NCBI RefSeq assembly: GCF_014698045.1
Contig: NZ_JACJSE010000001.1
Span: 528,813 to 592,812, forward strand
Source of the DNA: Aulosira sp. FACHB-615
GTDB lineage: Bacteria; Cyanobacteriota; Cyanobacteriia; Cyanobacteriales; Nostocaceae
Length of the DNA: 64,000 bases
Direction of reading: 5' to 3'
Below, in pieces: positions 43,553 to 52,217 of this stretch. The position numbers and the translations under genes were made by a program. How positions within the stretch are numbered: position 1 is the stretch's first letter; every line of letters begins with the position of its first letter. A model generated the notes under the pieces. It made no database searches. It saw nothing but the letters and a program-made list of their open reading frames with translations, and was not told the DNA's origin.

Positions 43553-43779
43553 AGTGATGAGTCAATTTATGACTATTGGTGTCAACTTAAGCTAGAAAGC
43601 TTAATGCTTGGCTTCGTCACCCGCCTCGAACTCAAGTTCAAGGCTAATAGCTCAAGTCTACTCAAGTAGACTACAAAATTTTGGGTATATTTTAGTCATC
43701 TTTAGATGACTTTTGCTATGAGCAAGGAACTAAAGTTCCTTGCGGGATATGAATTCTGTCGTTTACTTGACTCATCACT
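43553..43779. repeat. 227-bp element with 13-bp terminal inverted repeats and five internal hairpins
   Basis: AGTGATGAGTCAA (43553-43565) and its exact complement TTGACTCATCACT (43767-43779) bound the element. Inside are five separate perfect or near-perfect hairpins at 43588-43603, 43624-43643, 43655-43672, 43694-43711 and 43722-43743. Their stems are 6-10 bp and all different, while the four largest share an apex CT-NN-AG with a 2-nt loop. There is no ORF. It lies directly downstream of pheT. Confidence 0.8.
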
Positions 43780-43788
43780 ACTAAATTA

Positions 43789-46224
43789 TTAGCTTCTGAG
43801 GTTAACGCCGAATTTTTCTACCAAGGCTTCCCGAACTTTGTTGTGTACAGGTTCGACTTCGGCATCGGTGAGGGTACGATCGCTTGCCCGATATACTAGA
43901 CGAAACGCTAAACTGCGTTGTCCTTGGGGGACGTTTTCGCCACGATATTCATCGAAGATTTCCACAGATTCCAGTAAACCTTTACCAGCTTTGTTAATCG
44001 CTTTTTCCAGTTCTCCTACGGAAATTTTCACTGGGGCGAAAAAGGCGATGTCGCGATCGCTGGCTGGGTATGTAGAATAAGACTTGAATGTGGGAATCAA
44101 AATCTCATCTTGATCTAAGGCATCCAACAGCACATCTAAATCTAACTGAAATAGATATACAGAATCGGGTAAATCTTTTTCTCGCCGCAGTTGGGGATGC
44201 AGTTGACCAAATACACCCAGGCGGTTTCCACCTATCCACAAAGAAGCGGTGCGTCCGGGATGTAAACGCTCATCACGACAATCTGGTTGATATTCTACTT
44301 GGATACCCAATTGTTGAAAGACGCTTTCGAGAATGCCTTTGGCTTCAAACCAAGTTATTGGCTGTTCGCGTCCACCTTTTGACCATTTGCCGAGGCTGCT
44401 GTCTCCTCCTAAGATACCAGCGATCGCATCAGCTTCGTGCAGACCGTCTTCTTCTTGTTGGAAAATTCGCCCAATTTCAAAACCGTTGAGAGAACCGTTA
44501 CCTTGTTCTAAATTGTATTGAAAAGCATCAATCAATCCAGCCATTAAATCAGTACGTAACGCCGAATATTCGGTAAACAAGGGGTTACTTAAAACTATCT
44601 GGCGGTCTTCCCCTGGTTTAACCAAGGAATACTGCACTAATTCCGTCAACCCTTCCGCCCGTAAAGTCGCCCGCAATTTCCGCAACAACTCCTGGTCTAT
44701 GGGTAAATAGCCAGCTTGGGCTTTTTCCGGCAAGGTGTCGCAGAAATTATCATAGCCGTAGAGCCGAGCAATTTCTTCAATTAAATCAATTTCCCGTTCT
44801 AAGTCACGGTAACGATAAGGTGGAACCGCCACATTCCAACTACGTTCATCTGTTGGTGTCAGCTGACATCCCAGGGCGGTTAAAATCCTGACAACATCGC
44901 TTGCTTGTAATTCCCCTGTGTCTTCGCCTAAATCAGTAGGCCCTAGTATTTCATTCACTCTATCTAAACGCAGAGAAATCGAACGACTCCAGGTCGCAGG
45001 GTCGGGACGAGTATCAACAACTTCTTGATGTACAATGACACCGCCAGCCAATTCACTAATTAAAGCTAAAGCACGACGACAAGCAACTTCCAATTCTGCC
45101 CGGTTTACGCCCCGTTCGTATCTCCCAGATGCTTCACTGCGTAACCCCACCCCACGAGAGGAACGGCGAATAGCTACGGAATCAAACAAAGCTGCTTCTA
45201 AAACTAAATTTTGCGAACCTTCATCAACTTCCGTTTCTTCTCCACCCATCACCCCCGCTAAAGCCACAGGTTTATCGTTAGCGGTGATTAACAAATTTTG
45301 GGTGGCGAGGTTGCGAGTTTGCCCATCCAAGGTTTTCAGCGATTCTCCTTGATTGGCAAAACGTACACCAATAGTTAAATTGCCATTACCAGCAACAGCT
45401 TGTAAACGGTCTTGGTCAAAGGCGTGGAGTGGTTGTCCCCATTCCAACAATACATAGTTAGTAATATCAACGACATTACTAATGGGACGCACACCCGCAG
45501 CCCGCAAGCGTTGTTGCAACCAGTCCGGTGACGGGGCAATTTTTACTTGTTCAATGACTGTACCCATGTAAGCTGGGCAAGCTTGGGTATCAGCAATTTT
45601 TAAACCTAACTTACCTGGATTTTGAGTGATTTTGACTTCCCCAGGTTCAGGAATACTCAGTTTACCACCAGTTAAAGCAGCAACTTCTCGCGCTATGCCT
45701 ACCATACTTAAAGCATCAGCACGGTTAGCAGTAGCAGTCACATCTAGAATCACATCATCTAAACCCAGCAACGGCCGGACATCACTACCCACCGAGAGAT
45801 TTTCCCCAGTGAAAATGTGAATCCCATCAACATCACTCGGCAAACCCAGTTCTTTTAAAGAACAAATCATGCCATGAGATGGAACACCACGCAGTTTTGC
45901 AGGCTTAATTTTTAAATCGATGTTTGGTAAATAAGTGCCAACAGTGGCGACTGGGACATAAATATCAGCCCGGACATTGGCTGCACCGCAAACAATATTT
46001 AAAGTTTCAGCCGCACCCACATCTACTTGACAAACACTTAATTTATCAGCGTTGGGGTGGGGTTGACGTTCCAGCACTTTCCCCAAAACCACACCATCTG
46101 CCCAAGTGCGGCGGTCTTCAATATCTTCTACCTCAAACCCAGCCATTGTCAGGGTATGAGCTAATTCTTCTGGGCTTAATTTAATTTCTACTAGTTCCCG
46201 CAGCCAGTTTAAAGAGATTCGCAT
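43789..46224 (-). CDS. pheT: Phenylalanyl-tRNA synthetase beta subunit
   Basis: The 811-residue PheT has all expected domains: MRISLNWLRELVEI at the N-terminus, an EMAP-like tRNA-binding domain (about 40-150), the B3/B4 editing domain, B5 (about 405-480), the catalytic-like core (about 490-690) and the C-terminal FDX-ACB anticodon-binding domain (STYPASDRDIAFF to KFGVNLRS). It pairs with PheS, which is not in the window. Typical of cyanobacteria, pheS and pheT are not adjacent here. Four GCTCA-type repeats lie just upstream. Confidence 0.97.
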   Translation of the reverse strand: MRISLNWLRELVEIKLSPEELAHTLTMAGFEVEDIEDRRTWADGVVLGKVLERQPHPNADKLSVCQVDVGAAETLNIVCGAANVRADIYVPVATVGTYLPNIDLKIKPAKLRGVPSHGMICSLKELGLPSDVDGIHIFTGENLSVGSDVRPLLGLDDVILDVTATANRADALSMVGIAREVAALTGGKLSIPEPGEVKITQNPGKLGLKIADTQACPAYMGTVIEQVKIAPSPDWLQQRLRAAGVRPISNVVDITNYVLLEWGQPLHAFDQDRLQAVAGNGNLTIGVRFANQGESLKTLDGQTRNLATQNLLITANDKPVALAGVMGGEETEVDEGSQNLVLEAALFDSVAIRRSSRGVGLRSEASGRYERGVNRAELEVACRRALALISELAGGVIVHQEVVDTRPDPATWSRSISLRLDRVNEILGPTDLGEDTGELQASDVVRILTALGCQLTPTDERSWNVAVPPYRYRDLEREIDLIEEIARLYGYDNFCDTLPEKAQAGYLPIDQELLRKLRATLRAEGLTELVQYSLVKPGEDRQIVLSNPLFTEYSALRTDLMAGLIDAFQYNLEQGNGSLNGFEIGRIFQQEEDGLHEADAIAGILGGDSSLGKWSKGGREQPITWFEAKGILESVFQQLGIQVEYQPDCRDERLHPGRTASLWIGGNRLGVFGQLHPQLRREKDLPDSVYLFQLDLDVLLDALDQDEILIPTFKSYSTYPASDRDIAFFAPVKISVGELEKAINKAGKGLLESVEIFDEYRGENVPQGQRSLAFRLVYRASDRTLTDAEVEPVHNKVREALVEKFGVNLRS

Positions 46225-46265
46225 AAATGACGTAAAATCAACAATTTCAGCCTATTTTTACTTAA

Positions 46266-46362
46266 AAATGCTCACCTAATGCTCAAAAGCATAAGTTTCG
46301 GTGTTTGAGCGCATACTTTGAGCATTACTTTAAACTCAGTGGAGATGCTCGATTAATGCTCA
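46266..46362. promoter_or_regulatory. TAATGCTCA repeat cluster upstream of pheT
   Basis: TAATGCTCA occurs at 46277-46285 and 46354-46362, its complement TGAGCATTA at 46319-46327, and AATGCTCA at 46267-46274. They lie between the pheT start (46224) and the stop of the small RHH-like gene (46367). The spacing suggests operators or a repeat; no factor is known. Confidence 0.45.
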
Positions 46363-46366
46363 TTCT

Positions 46367-46558
46367 TCATTCTAATTGTTTCTGTTTATCTAATTTTTCC
46401 TGGATTGCGTCTCTGCAAAATTGTGCGGGGTCGTCTTGTGCCTTCACCGCTTCCTTCATCAACTCAGTACATCTAAAACTAATAGATGTGGTCATCGGTT
46501 CCTCACCCTTGGGTTGTATTGGTTCTAAATTTTCGGGAGTACCTTTAGGGTTGGGCAT
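46367..46558 (-). CDS. Small RHH-like protein
   Basis: The 63-residue product (start MPNPKGTPENLEPIQPKGEE) contains a strand and two helices, TTSISFRCTELMKEAVKAQ then DPAQFCRDAIQEKL, in a ribbon-helix-helix-like order. Such proteins are common next to plasmid- or element-derived genes. A longer frame to 46597 is less likely. It could bind the repeats at 46266-46362. Confidence 0.55.
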   Translation of the reverse strand: MPNPKGTPENLEPIQPKGEEPMTTSISFRCTELMKEAVKAQDDPAQFCRDAIQEKLDKQKQLE

Positions 46559-46628
46559 TGTTGAGAAGTGTAAAAAACGATTGAATTGTTTGTACACAGA
46601 TAATTAGACTATTTAAATCAGTGGTTAC

Positions 46629-47072
46629 ATGAGCCTGAGAAACTTGTTAACCACTGATACCACTCGTAAAAATGGCAATATCTATTTTATGTTGTTTACT
46701 CGCACAGAATTAGAAGTTCTCACAGTTCAGCAACTCAAAACTTTATGCTGGCGATATGGTCTCAGACCTCTAGCCAGTGGAGCATACAAAGACAATTACA
46801 TTAGTGCTTTAATGGCATTTCCGTTATTAGCGATACAACAAATGGACGATAGCGAAGGCTTAAAGCTACCTACATTTGAAATGTTGCAACATCTCGGCAC
46901 TATCCTAGACCAAATGGGACAACCCTCAGACCACCAAGCCGCACTCATTAAGGCTTCGCTGGAGGGTAAGTATATGAATCCTCCGCAAAGGTGGTATCAG
47001 GAAAAGTTACTCAATCGATATCATGCAAAACACAACATTGAGCAAGCAATTACCCTACTAAGCATTCAGTAG
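46629..47072 (+). CDS. SAP-like small protein of unknown function
   Basis: The 147-residue frame contains LTVQQLKTLCWRYGLRPLASGAY, which resembles a SAP-type helix-extended loop-helix used for DNA binding. A helical region (FEMLQHLGTILDQMG) and KYMNPPQRWYQEKLLNRYH follow. Translation may start at 46689 (MLFTRTELE). It is divergent from the RHH-like gene, and the pair may be a small transferred unit. Confidence 0.6.
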   Translation: MSLRNLLTTDTTRKNGNIYFMLFTRTELEVLTVQQLKTLCWRYGLRPLASGAYKDNYISALMAFPLLAIQQMDDSEGLKLPTFEMLQHLGTILDQMGQPSDHQAALIKASLEGKYMNPPQRWYQEKLLNRYHAKHNIEQAITLLSIQ

Positions 47073-47113
47073 CGATAATTCAAATCTTTTACACCAGAGT
47101 ACTCTGATTGCTC

Positions 47114-47146
47114 AGATCCCCGACTTCTTTCAGAAGTCGGGGATCT
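47114..47146. repeat. CCCGACTTCTT hairpin family, copy 2
   Basis: Arms AGATCCCCGACTTCT and its complement form a 33-base hairpin. The fifth base is C here and G in the opposite arm, against A-T at 36331 and T-A at 62827. It lies 42 bp after the SAP-like gene stop. Confidence 0.85.
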
Positions 47147-47276
47147 CGTATCCCGCACAAAAGAATATCAATTTCTGTATCGTGGGGCTTGTCACTGTAG
47201 TATATTACAATTATAATACAAAATATAATACCACTCTCATAGTGACTATTTGTCGCTTGCACAAAAAGGAAATGTT

Positions 47277-49280
47277 ATGATTCCCCGAACACGCGTCCGC
47301 AATATTGGTATCTCTGCTCACATCGACTCTGGTAAAACTACTCTGTCAGAGCGAATTCTCTTCTATACGGGCAGAATCCATGCTATTGAGGAGGTGAAGG
47401 GAGGCGGCAAGGGTGCAACAATGGATTTTATGCCGGAGGAAAAGCTGCATGGAATTACCATTACCTCCGCGGCCACAACTTGTCAGTGGCGTGATACCCA
47501 AATTAATTTAATTGATACTCCAGGGCATGTGGATTTCACGATTGAAGTAGAGCGTGCCTTGCGGGTGCTGGATGGGGCGGTGATGGTGTTGTGTGCCGTG
47601 GCGGGTGTGCAGTCCCAGTCCATCACAGTGGATCGGCAGATGAAACGCTACCGTGTGCCGCGTCTAGCATTCATTAATAAAATGGATCGAATGGGTGCAG
47701 ATCCGTTTCGTGTAGTCCAGGCTATCCGCGATCGCTTGCAATTAAATGCGGTGTTGCTGCAATATCCCATCGGTAGCGAAGATAACTTCCAAGGTGTGAT
47801 TGACCTAGTGTCGATGCAAGCACATTACTTTGAAGGCGAAAACGGCGAACATTGGGTCAAACAAGCAATTCCTGAAAGTCTTGTAGCAGCAGCACAACAG
47901 GCGCGGGAAAAATTGCTAGATAGCTTGTCCTTGTTCTCAGAAGAAATGACTGAGATGCTATTGGCAGATCAAGAAATTCCCCAAGAACTGATTTGGCAAG
48001 TTATCCGCCAAGCAACCTTGAGGCTGGAATTCACACCTGTACTGCTGGGTTCTGCATTCAAAAACAAAGGCGTGCAGAATCTCTTAGATGCGATCGCCCT
48101 TTATTTACCATCTCCCATCGATAGGGAAGTAGTCAAAACCGCAGAATCAGTCAGTGTTTACCCTGAGCCTGATGCTGCTTTAGTGGCTTTGGCATTCAAA
48201 CTCACTCTGGAATCTTTCGGTCAGCTAACCTACACCCGCATTTACTCCGGCACATTAAAACCGGGTGATCTTGTGTATAACTCCCGGACTGAAAAACGAG
48301 TGCAAATTGGTCGCTTGGTGCGAATGCACGCCAACAAGCGCGAAGAGTTGTCAGTGGCTGTGGCTGGAGATATTGTGGCTTTGTTGGGTGTTGATTGTGC
48401 TTCGGGCGATACATTATACACGGGAGACACACCAGTGTTTCTCGAAAGAATGTTTGTCCCGGAACCAGTGATTACACTGGCAGTTACACCGAAAAAACAA
48501 GAAGATAGCGATCGCCTAGCCAAAGCCCTCAACCGCTTTCAACGAGAAGACCCGACATTTCGGCTCAGTATCGACCCAGAATCAAAAGCAACATTGATTT
48601 CTGGTATGGGTGAACTGCATCTGGAAATTTACTTAGAACGGATTCAACGGGAATATAATGCTGAGGTTTATGTCGGTACTCCCGCAGTGGCGTATCGGGA
48701 AACCATTAGCCAAAAAACTCAATTTGATTACCGACTCAAGAAACAATCTGGTGGTACTGGTTTATACGCCCATGTAACTGGGTGGATTGAACCCAGCGAT
48801 GAACCATTTGTATTTGAGAATCGGGTAGTTGGTGGAGCAATTCCCAAAGAATATATCCCAGCTTGTGAAAAAGGTTTCCGCGAGGCGATGACAACAGGAA
48901 AACTGTCAGGCTATCCGGTAACTGGGGTGAAAGTCGTGCTGGATGGAGGTTCCTATCATCCAGTTGACTCTTCGGAATTGGCGTTTCGCTCTGCTGCTCA
49001 TCAAGCACTGGAAAATGCGATCGCCCAAGCTAAACCCTATATCCTCGAACCAATTATGCTCGTCGAAGTGGAAACACCAAACGAGTTCATAGGTAGAGTC
49101 CAGGGTGATATATCATCCCGTCGCGGCTTGCTGTTGAGTTCCGAGACAATGCAAGGATACTCTGTGATTCGCGCCGAAGTACCATTAGTGCAGATGTTTG
49201 GTTATTCTACAGACTTGCGATCGCTCACTGCCGGTATGGCAACTTTTTCAATGGAATTTGCCTGTTATCGCCAGTCTTAA
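47277..49280 (+). CDS. Elongation factor G, divergent paralogue
   Basis: I choose the ATG at 47277 (MIPRTRVRNIG) with AAAAAGGA before it. The 667-residue GTPase has G1 AHIDSGKTT, G3 DTPGHVDF, G4 NKMD and G5 GSAFKN, followed by domains II-V of EF-G. It differs from typical bacterial EF-G in an IHAIEEVKGGGKGATMDF insertion in switch I and in EEKLHGITIT for the usual QERGITIT, so the conserved Arg before Gly is replaced. The ends of switch I look like mitochondrial EF-G1/spdEFG types. Probably an accessory factor for translocation or recycling under particular conditions. No rpsL/rpsG/tuf genes are adjacent, unlike the main fusA locus. Confidence 0.88.
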   Translation: MIPRTRVRNIGISAHIDSGKTTLSERILFYTGRIHAIEEVKGGGKGATMDFMPEEKLHGITITSAATTCQWRDTQINLIDTPGHVDFTIEVERALRVLDGAVMVLCAVAGVQSQSITVDRQMKRYRVPRLAFINKMDRMGADPFRVVQAIRDRLQLNAVLLQYPIGSEDNFQGVIDLVSMQAHYFEGENGEHWVKQAIPESLVAAAQQAREKLLDSLSLFSEEMTEMLLADQEIPQELIWQVIRQATLRLEFTPVLLGSAFKNKGVQNLLDAIALYLPSPIDREVVKTAESVSVYPEPDAALVALAFKLTLESFGQLTYTRIYSGTLKPGDLVYNSRTEKRVQIGRLVRMHANKREELSVAVAGDIVALLGVDCASGDTLYTGDTPVFLERMFVPEPVITLAVTPKKQEDSDRLAKALNRFQREDPTFRLSIDPESKATLISGMGELHLEIYLERIQREYNAEVYVGTPAVAYRETISQKTQFDYRLKKQSGGTGLYAHVTGWIEPSDEPFVFENRVVGGAIPKEYIPACEKGFREAMTTGKLSGYPVTGVKVVLDGGSYHPVDSSELAFRSAAHQALENAIAQAKPYILEPIMLVEVETPNEFIGRVQGDISSRRGLLLSSETMQGYSVIRAEVPLVQMFGYSTDLRSLTAGMATFSMEFACYRQS

Positions 49281-49310
49281 CCTGGATTTCTCTCTTGAGA
49301 GAAATCCAGG
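49281..49310 (+). terminator. CCTGGATTTCTC hairpin immediately after the EF-G stop
   Basis: Perfect 14-bp arms (CCTGGATTTCTCTC and complement) with a TT loop begin directly after the TAA stop. The same hairpin follows the lipid kinase gene at 35218-35247. Low-complexity GTGTGGGAGG and CCCCTCTC tracts follow, ending in ACACGAGAAATTCA (about 49397-49410), a sequence also found at the atzE 3' end. Confidence 0.55.
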
Positions 49311-49440
49311 GGTGTGGGAGGTGTGGGAAGGGTGGGAGGATGGGGAAGAAATCTTTCCCCCCACACTCCCCTCTCTCCCCTCTCTCCCCACCCATACACG
49401 AGAAATTCAAGTTAAATCAACCATCTTGAATTAGCTATTT

Positions 49441-49475
49441 AGGGACACAAAATAATTGTGTCCCTTTTATTTTTG
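49441..49475 (+). terminator. Rho-independent terminator downstream of EF-G
   Basis: GGGACACAA/TTGTGTCCC arms (9 bp, perfect) around AATAA are followed by TTTTATTTTT. This is a strong intrinsic terminator and probably the true end of the EF-G transcript. Confidence 0.85.
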
Positions 49476-49753
49476 CGATCGGGTTTACTCGTCGCGTGAT
49501 ACCATTTCACGAAGAATCTGATACAGATGTAAACCCTAAAATTCTTGCTACATCTAAGTTTTTTAATTGCGAATTGTGAATTGGTATGAGTGGTATGAAT
49601 ACTCGCCCATACGCTTGTAAAGAAAGCAATACTGTTTGATAATGTTTCTACCTATACCAGCAGTTTAAGATGCAAATCGGCACAAAACAGCGAATAATCT
49701 TGTTTTACCGTTAAATTTCTCACTGATAGAGTCGTTATTATAAATTATTCATT
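49476..49753. other. Spacer upstream of the BASS transporter
   Basis: This AT-rich 278-bp region presumably holds the promoter of the next gene. No repeat or gene is recognisable apart from a short AATTGCGAATTGTGAATTGGTAT sequence split over 49566-49588. Confidence 0.4.
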
Positions 49754-50650
49754 ATGGAAGCAAGCTTTTTCACTACAGTTGCTCTACCTATAGCCTTAGC
49801 AATTATTATGCTGGGAATGGGTTTATCGCTCACACCCGCAGATTTTCAACGTGTCAAAAATTATCCCAAAGCCGTCACCATTGGCTTGATTAGTCAGTTA
49901 GTTCTTTTACCAATTATTGGTTTTGCTATTGCGAAATTAGTACCCATGCAGCCTACCATTGCTATGGGTTTAATCATAATTGCGCTTTGTCCAGGTGGGG
50001 TATCTTCCAACGTAATTACATTCCTGGCTAAAGGTGATGTTGCGCTGTCGGTGACTTTAACAGCTTTGAGTAGTTTGATTACCGTTTTGACAATTCCAGT
50101 ATTAGCAAACCTCGCATATCAACACTTCATCGGACAAACTGCGGCGATCGCTCTACCTATTGGTGCAACAATAGTACAAATCTTTCTGATGACACTGCTG
50201 CCTATCGGTTTAGGAATGGGAGTGCGTCAGTTATTCCCAGAAGTTGCCCATCGTTTAGAAAAGGTGACTAGCCGTTTAGCCGTTGCCTTCCTGGCTATAA
50301 TTATTCTCTTACTAATTGTTCGTGAGTGGAATCGTCTCCCTGGCTTTATTCTGCAAGTAGGAATTGCTGTGGTGCTGTTGAACAGTGTCTCAATGCTGGC
50401 GGGGTTTTATATTAGCAAACTATTTAACCTCAATCCGTCTCAGCAAATCTGCATCGCCATTGAGGTGGGGATTCAAAATGGTACACTAGCGATCGCCATT
50501 ACCGCCGGAATACTCAACAATCCTGATATGGCAGTACCAGCAGCCGTTTACAGTTTATTTATGTATGTGACAGGGTTAATTGCGATTAACTACGGTAGAA
50601 AGTTAGCTGCAACTACTCCCATTCCCCAAACTCTAGAAAGTAAGGTTTAG
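49754..50650 (+). CDS. Bile acid:sodium symporter (BASS) family transporter
   Basis: The 298-residue membrane protein has about nine to ten helices and the two BASS crossover motifs: CPGGVSSNVITFLAKGD (about 80-96) for the first Na+ site and EVGIQNGTLAIAI (about 237-249) for the second. Family members import anions such as pyruvate, bicarbonate or organic acids with sodium. The specific substrate cannot be called. Confidence 0.92.
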   Translation: MEASFFTTVALPIALAIIMLGMGLSLTPADFQRVKNYPKAVTIGLISQLVLLPIIGFAIAKLVPMQPTIAMGLIIIALCPGGVSSNVITFLAKGDVALSVTLTALSSLITVLTIPVLANLAYQHFIGQTAAIALPIGATIVQIFLMTLLPIGLGMGVRQLFPEVAHRLEKVTSRLAVAFLAIIILLLIVREWNRLPGFILQVGIAVVLLNSVSMLAGFYISKLFNLNPSQQICIAIEVGIQNGTLAIAITAGILNNPDMAVPAAVYSLFMYVTGLIAINYGRKLAATTPIPQTLESKV

Positions 50651-50731
50651 CATAATTCAAGATACAGGCTTGACCGAGTAGCAATATGTTATTTTCATCT
50701 GACTATAGCGTTGCTTCATCTGCTCAAGTAA

Positions 50732-50783
50732 AAATTTATCTGCGTTTATCTGCGTCCATCCTCTTCAATCGGCGGTTAAATTT
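50732..50783. repeat. Dispersed ACGCAGAT repeat, inserted in the HTH gene
   Basis: In reverse complement this equals the segment at 6941-6986: TTTAACCGCCGATTGAAGAGG then TGGACGCAGATAAACGCAGA. It covers the last codons of the HTH frame and its stop. Confidence 0.75.
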
Positions 50784-50966
50784 GGTTTTCTGCGCCAACT
50801 CCGTTTGAGTCAGATTATTTTTCACGCGCAGTTGTTTTAATTGTCTGCTCAAAGATAGCTTAATTTCAATGAAAGCTACTTCATCAGATGATAGTTCGAG
50901 AAAGTCGGCTGCATCGCCTATGCGCCAAGCTGCGGCTTCCAGTCGTTGACTTTTATTTATATCCAT
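50736..50966 (-). pseudogene. XRE-type HTH regulator truncated by a repeat
   Basis: The frame gives 76 residues: a helical N-terminus, then an HTH beginning LSLSRQLKQLRVKNNLTQTELAQKT. At that point the recognition helix should follow, but the sequence changes to KFNRRLKRMDADKRR, which is the translation of the dispersed repeat. The HTH is therefore cut after its second helix. It starts right after the lipoate ligase-like stop (TAG-ATG), so it was a downstream member of that transcript. Probably non-functional; a partial toxin-antitoxin regulator is the likely origin. Confidence 0.65.
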
Positions 50967-51698
50967 CTAAACTCCCCTTACCTCCGCGTTTAAAATCTCC
51001 TGTAACTCCCACTCTGATAACTGCTGCACTTCAATTTCCATATCAAAACAGTCTTGTGCAGCAGCAATCAAGGCCGTCATAATTTGTTCGAGGCTGTAAG
51101 GGAAATGAAGGTTATTGAATGACTCTGTACCAAATACTTGTGCAAACAGTTCCGCATCTGGTTGCAAGCGAATGGAACCATGTTGCAAAATTACGTTACC
51201 GCGTTTGAGTTGGGCGCTACCAATGAGTTTTGCGCCATTGGGTAAAATTAAATCTGCACCTGTCGCCGTCCCAAAGCAGTTGGGGTTATGGATGTAGCCG
51301 CGCCCAGCTGTACCGTAGCTTAATTCCACACCAAGCGATCGCCATCCTTGAATTAAAAATTCACAAATTTTTGTATATGCTTGTAAACGGTTTCCAGCTA
51401 AACCCGATGTAATGACAGCGTAGGTTAAATCGCTTTGGTGTAATACTGCTCTTCCACCAGTGGGACGGCGGACTAAATCTAGTTTTTTACCTTGCCAAGT
51501 TAAATTCTCCCATGCTTGGGGATATTGTCGTTGATGATAGCCGAGAGAAATAGCAGCTGGCGACCAAGTATAAAAGCGCAGAGTTGGAGGATGCTTTCTG
51601 AAATGGTGTTGTTCTAATAACCATTTATCGATCGCCATCTGTAATTTACCAGAGGCTTCTAAGAAAGGAATCAGTCGCCATACCTGCTTGTTAGACAT
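50967..51698 (-). CDS. Lipoate-protein ligase A family protein
   Basis: The 243-residue protein has the BPL/LPL catalytic domain: RRPTGGRAVLHQSDLTYAV, NCFGTATGADLIL and GAKLIGSAQLKRGNVILQHG, the last with the acyl-adenylate lysine. It attaches lipoate or octanoate to lipoyl domains of E2 and GcvH proteins. It lacks the C-terminal accessory domain of E. coli LplA, as octanoyltransferase-type members do, so it could be LipM-like. It follows the YbjN gene by 10 bp. Confidence 0.88.
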   Translation of the reverse strand: MSNKQVWRLIPFLEASGKLQMAIDKWLLEQHHFRKHPPTLRFYTWSPAAISLGYHQRQYPQAWENLTWQGKKLDLVRRPTGGRAVLHQSDLTYAVITSGLAGNRLQAYTKICEFLIQGWRSLGVELSYGTAGRGYIHNPNCFGTATGADLILPNGAKLIGSAQLKRGNVILQHGSIRLQPDAELFAQVFGTESFNNLHFPYSLEQIMTALIAAAQDCFDMEIEVQQLSEWELQEILNAEVRGV

Positions 51699-51708
51699 GA
51701 ATGATTAC

Positions 51709-52185
51709 TTAAGCAAGACCAAACTCAGATTGTAAAGCTTCATCGTTGTTATCGGCGATCGTGGCAACAATCGTAATTAACCGTGAGACTTCCCCTGGAG
51801 ACAACTCCGCTAGGGTGCGTGTTGAGATGACAACAACTTTATCATCAATGATGCCAAAACGCGCTTCAAAAGTACTAGAGCAATTCAACTCTAAAAGGTA
51901 ACGCATTAATTTTGGTTCATCTTTGGCGGGTAACTTTAATACAACAGACCAAACCGTGAGGGTGTCTTCATCGCTTGTACCCGTGAGTTGTACAAACACT
52001 TCCACACTACCGTACTTAAACTTCCAGAGATATCCACCTTCTGGACTCTGGCTAACCATTGCGCTGTCATCTTGTTCTAGAGAGTCGATGACATTTTCAA
52101 TAATTTCTAGATGGTCGAGGGTAGCTGTGTCTTGCATTAGTTCGTTAAGAAATTCTTCAGTTAGGTTTTCTTGAGAGATTGCCAT
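51709..52185 (-). CDS. YbjN domain protein
   Basis: The 158-residue protein has the alpha/beta YbjN fold (WKFKYGSVEVFVQLTGTSDED, WSVVLKLP, LMRYLLELNCSSTFEARFGI, VVISTRTLAELSPGEVSRLI). Such proteins resemble type III secretion chaperones and often act as regulators or chaperones. It heads the short cluster ybjN-lplA-HTH. The mechanism is unknown. Confidence 0.85.
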   Translation of the reverse strand: MAISQENLTEEFLNELMQDTATLDHLEIIENVIDSLEQDDSAMVSQSPEGGYLWKFKYGSVEVFVQLTGTSDEDTLTVWSVVLKLPAKDEPKLMRYLLELNCSSTFEARFGIIDDKVVVISTRTLAELSPGEVSRLITIVATIADNNDEALQSEFGLA

Positions 52186-52217
52186 AAGAATTTTTGGTTC
52201 AATATGTTTACTGGTGT

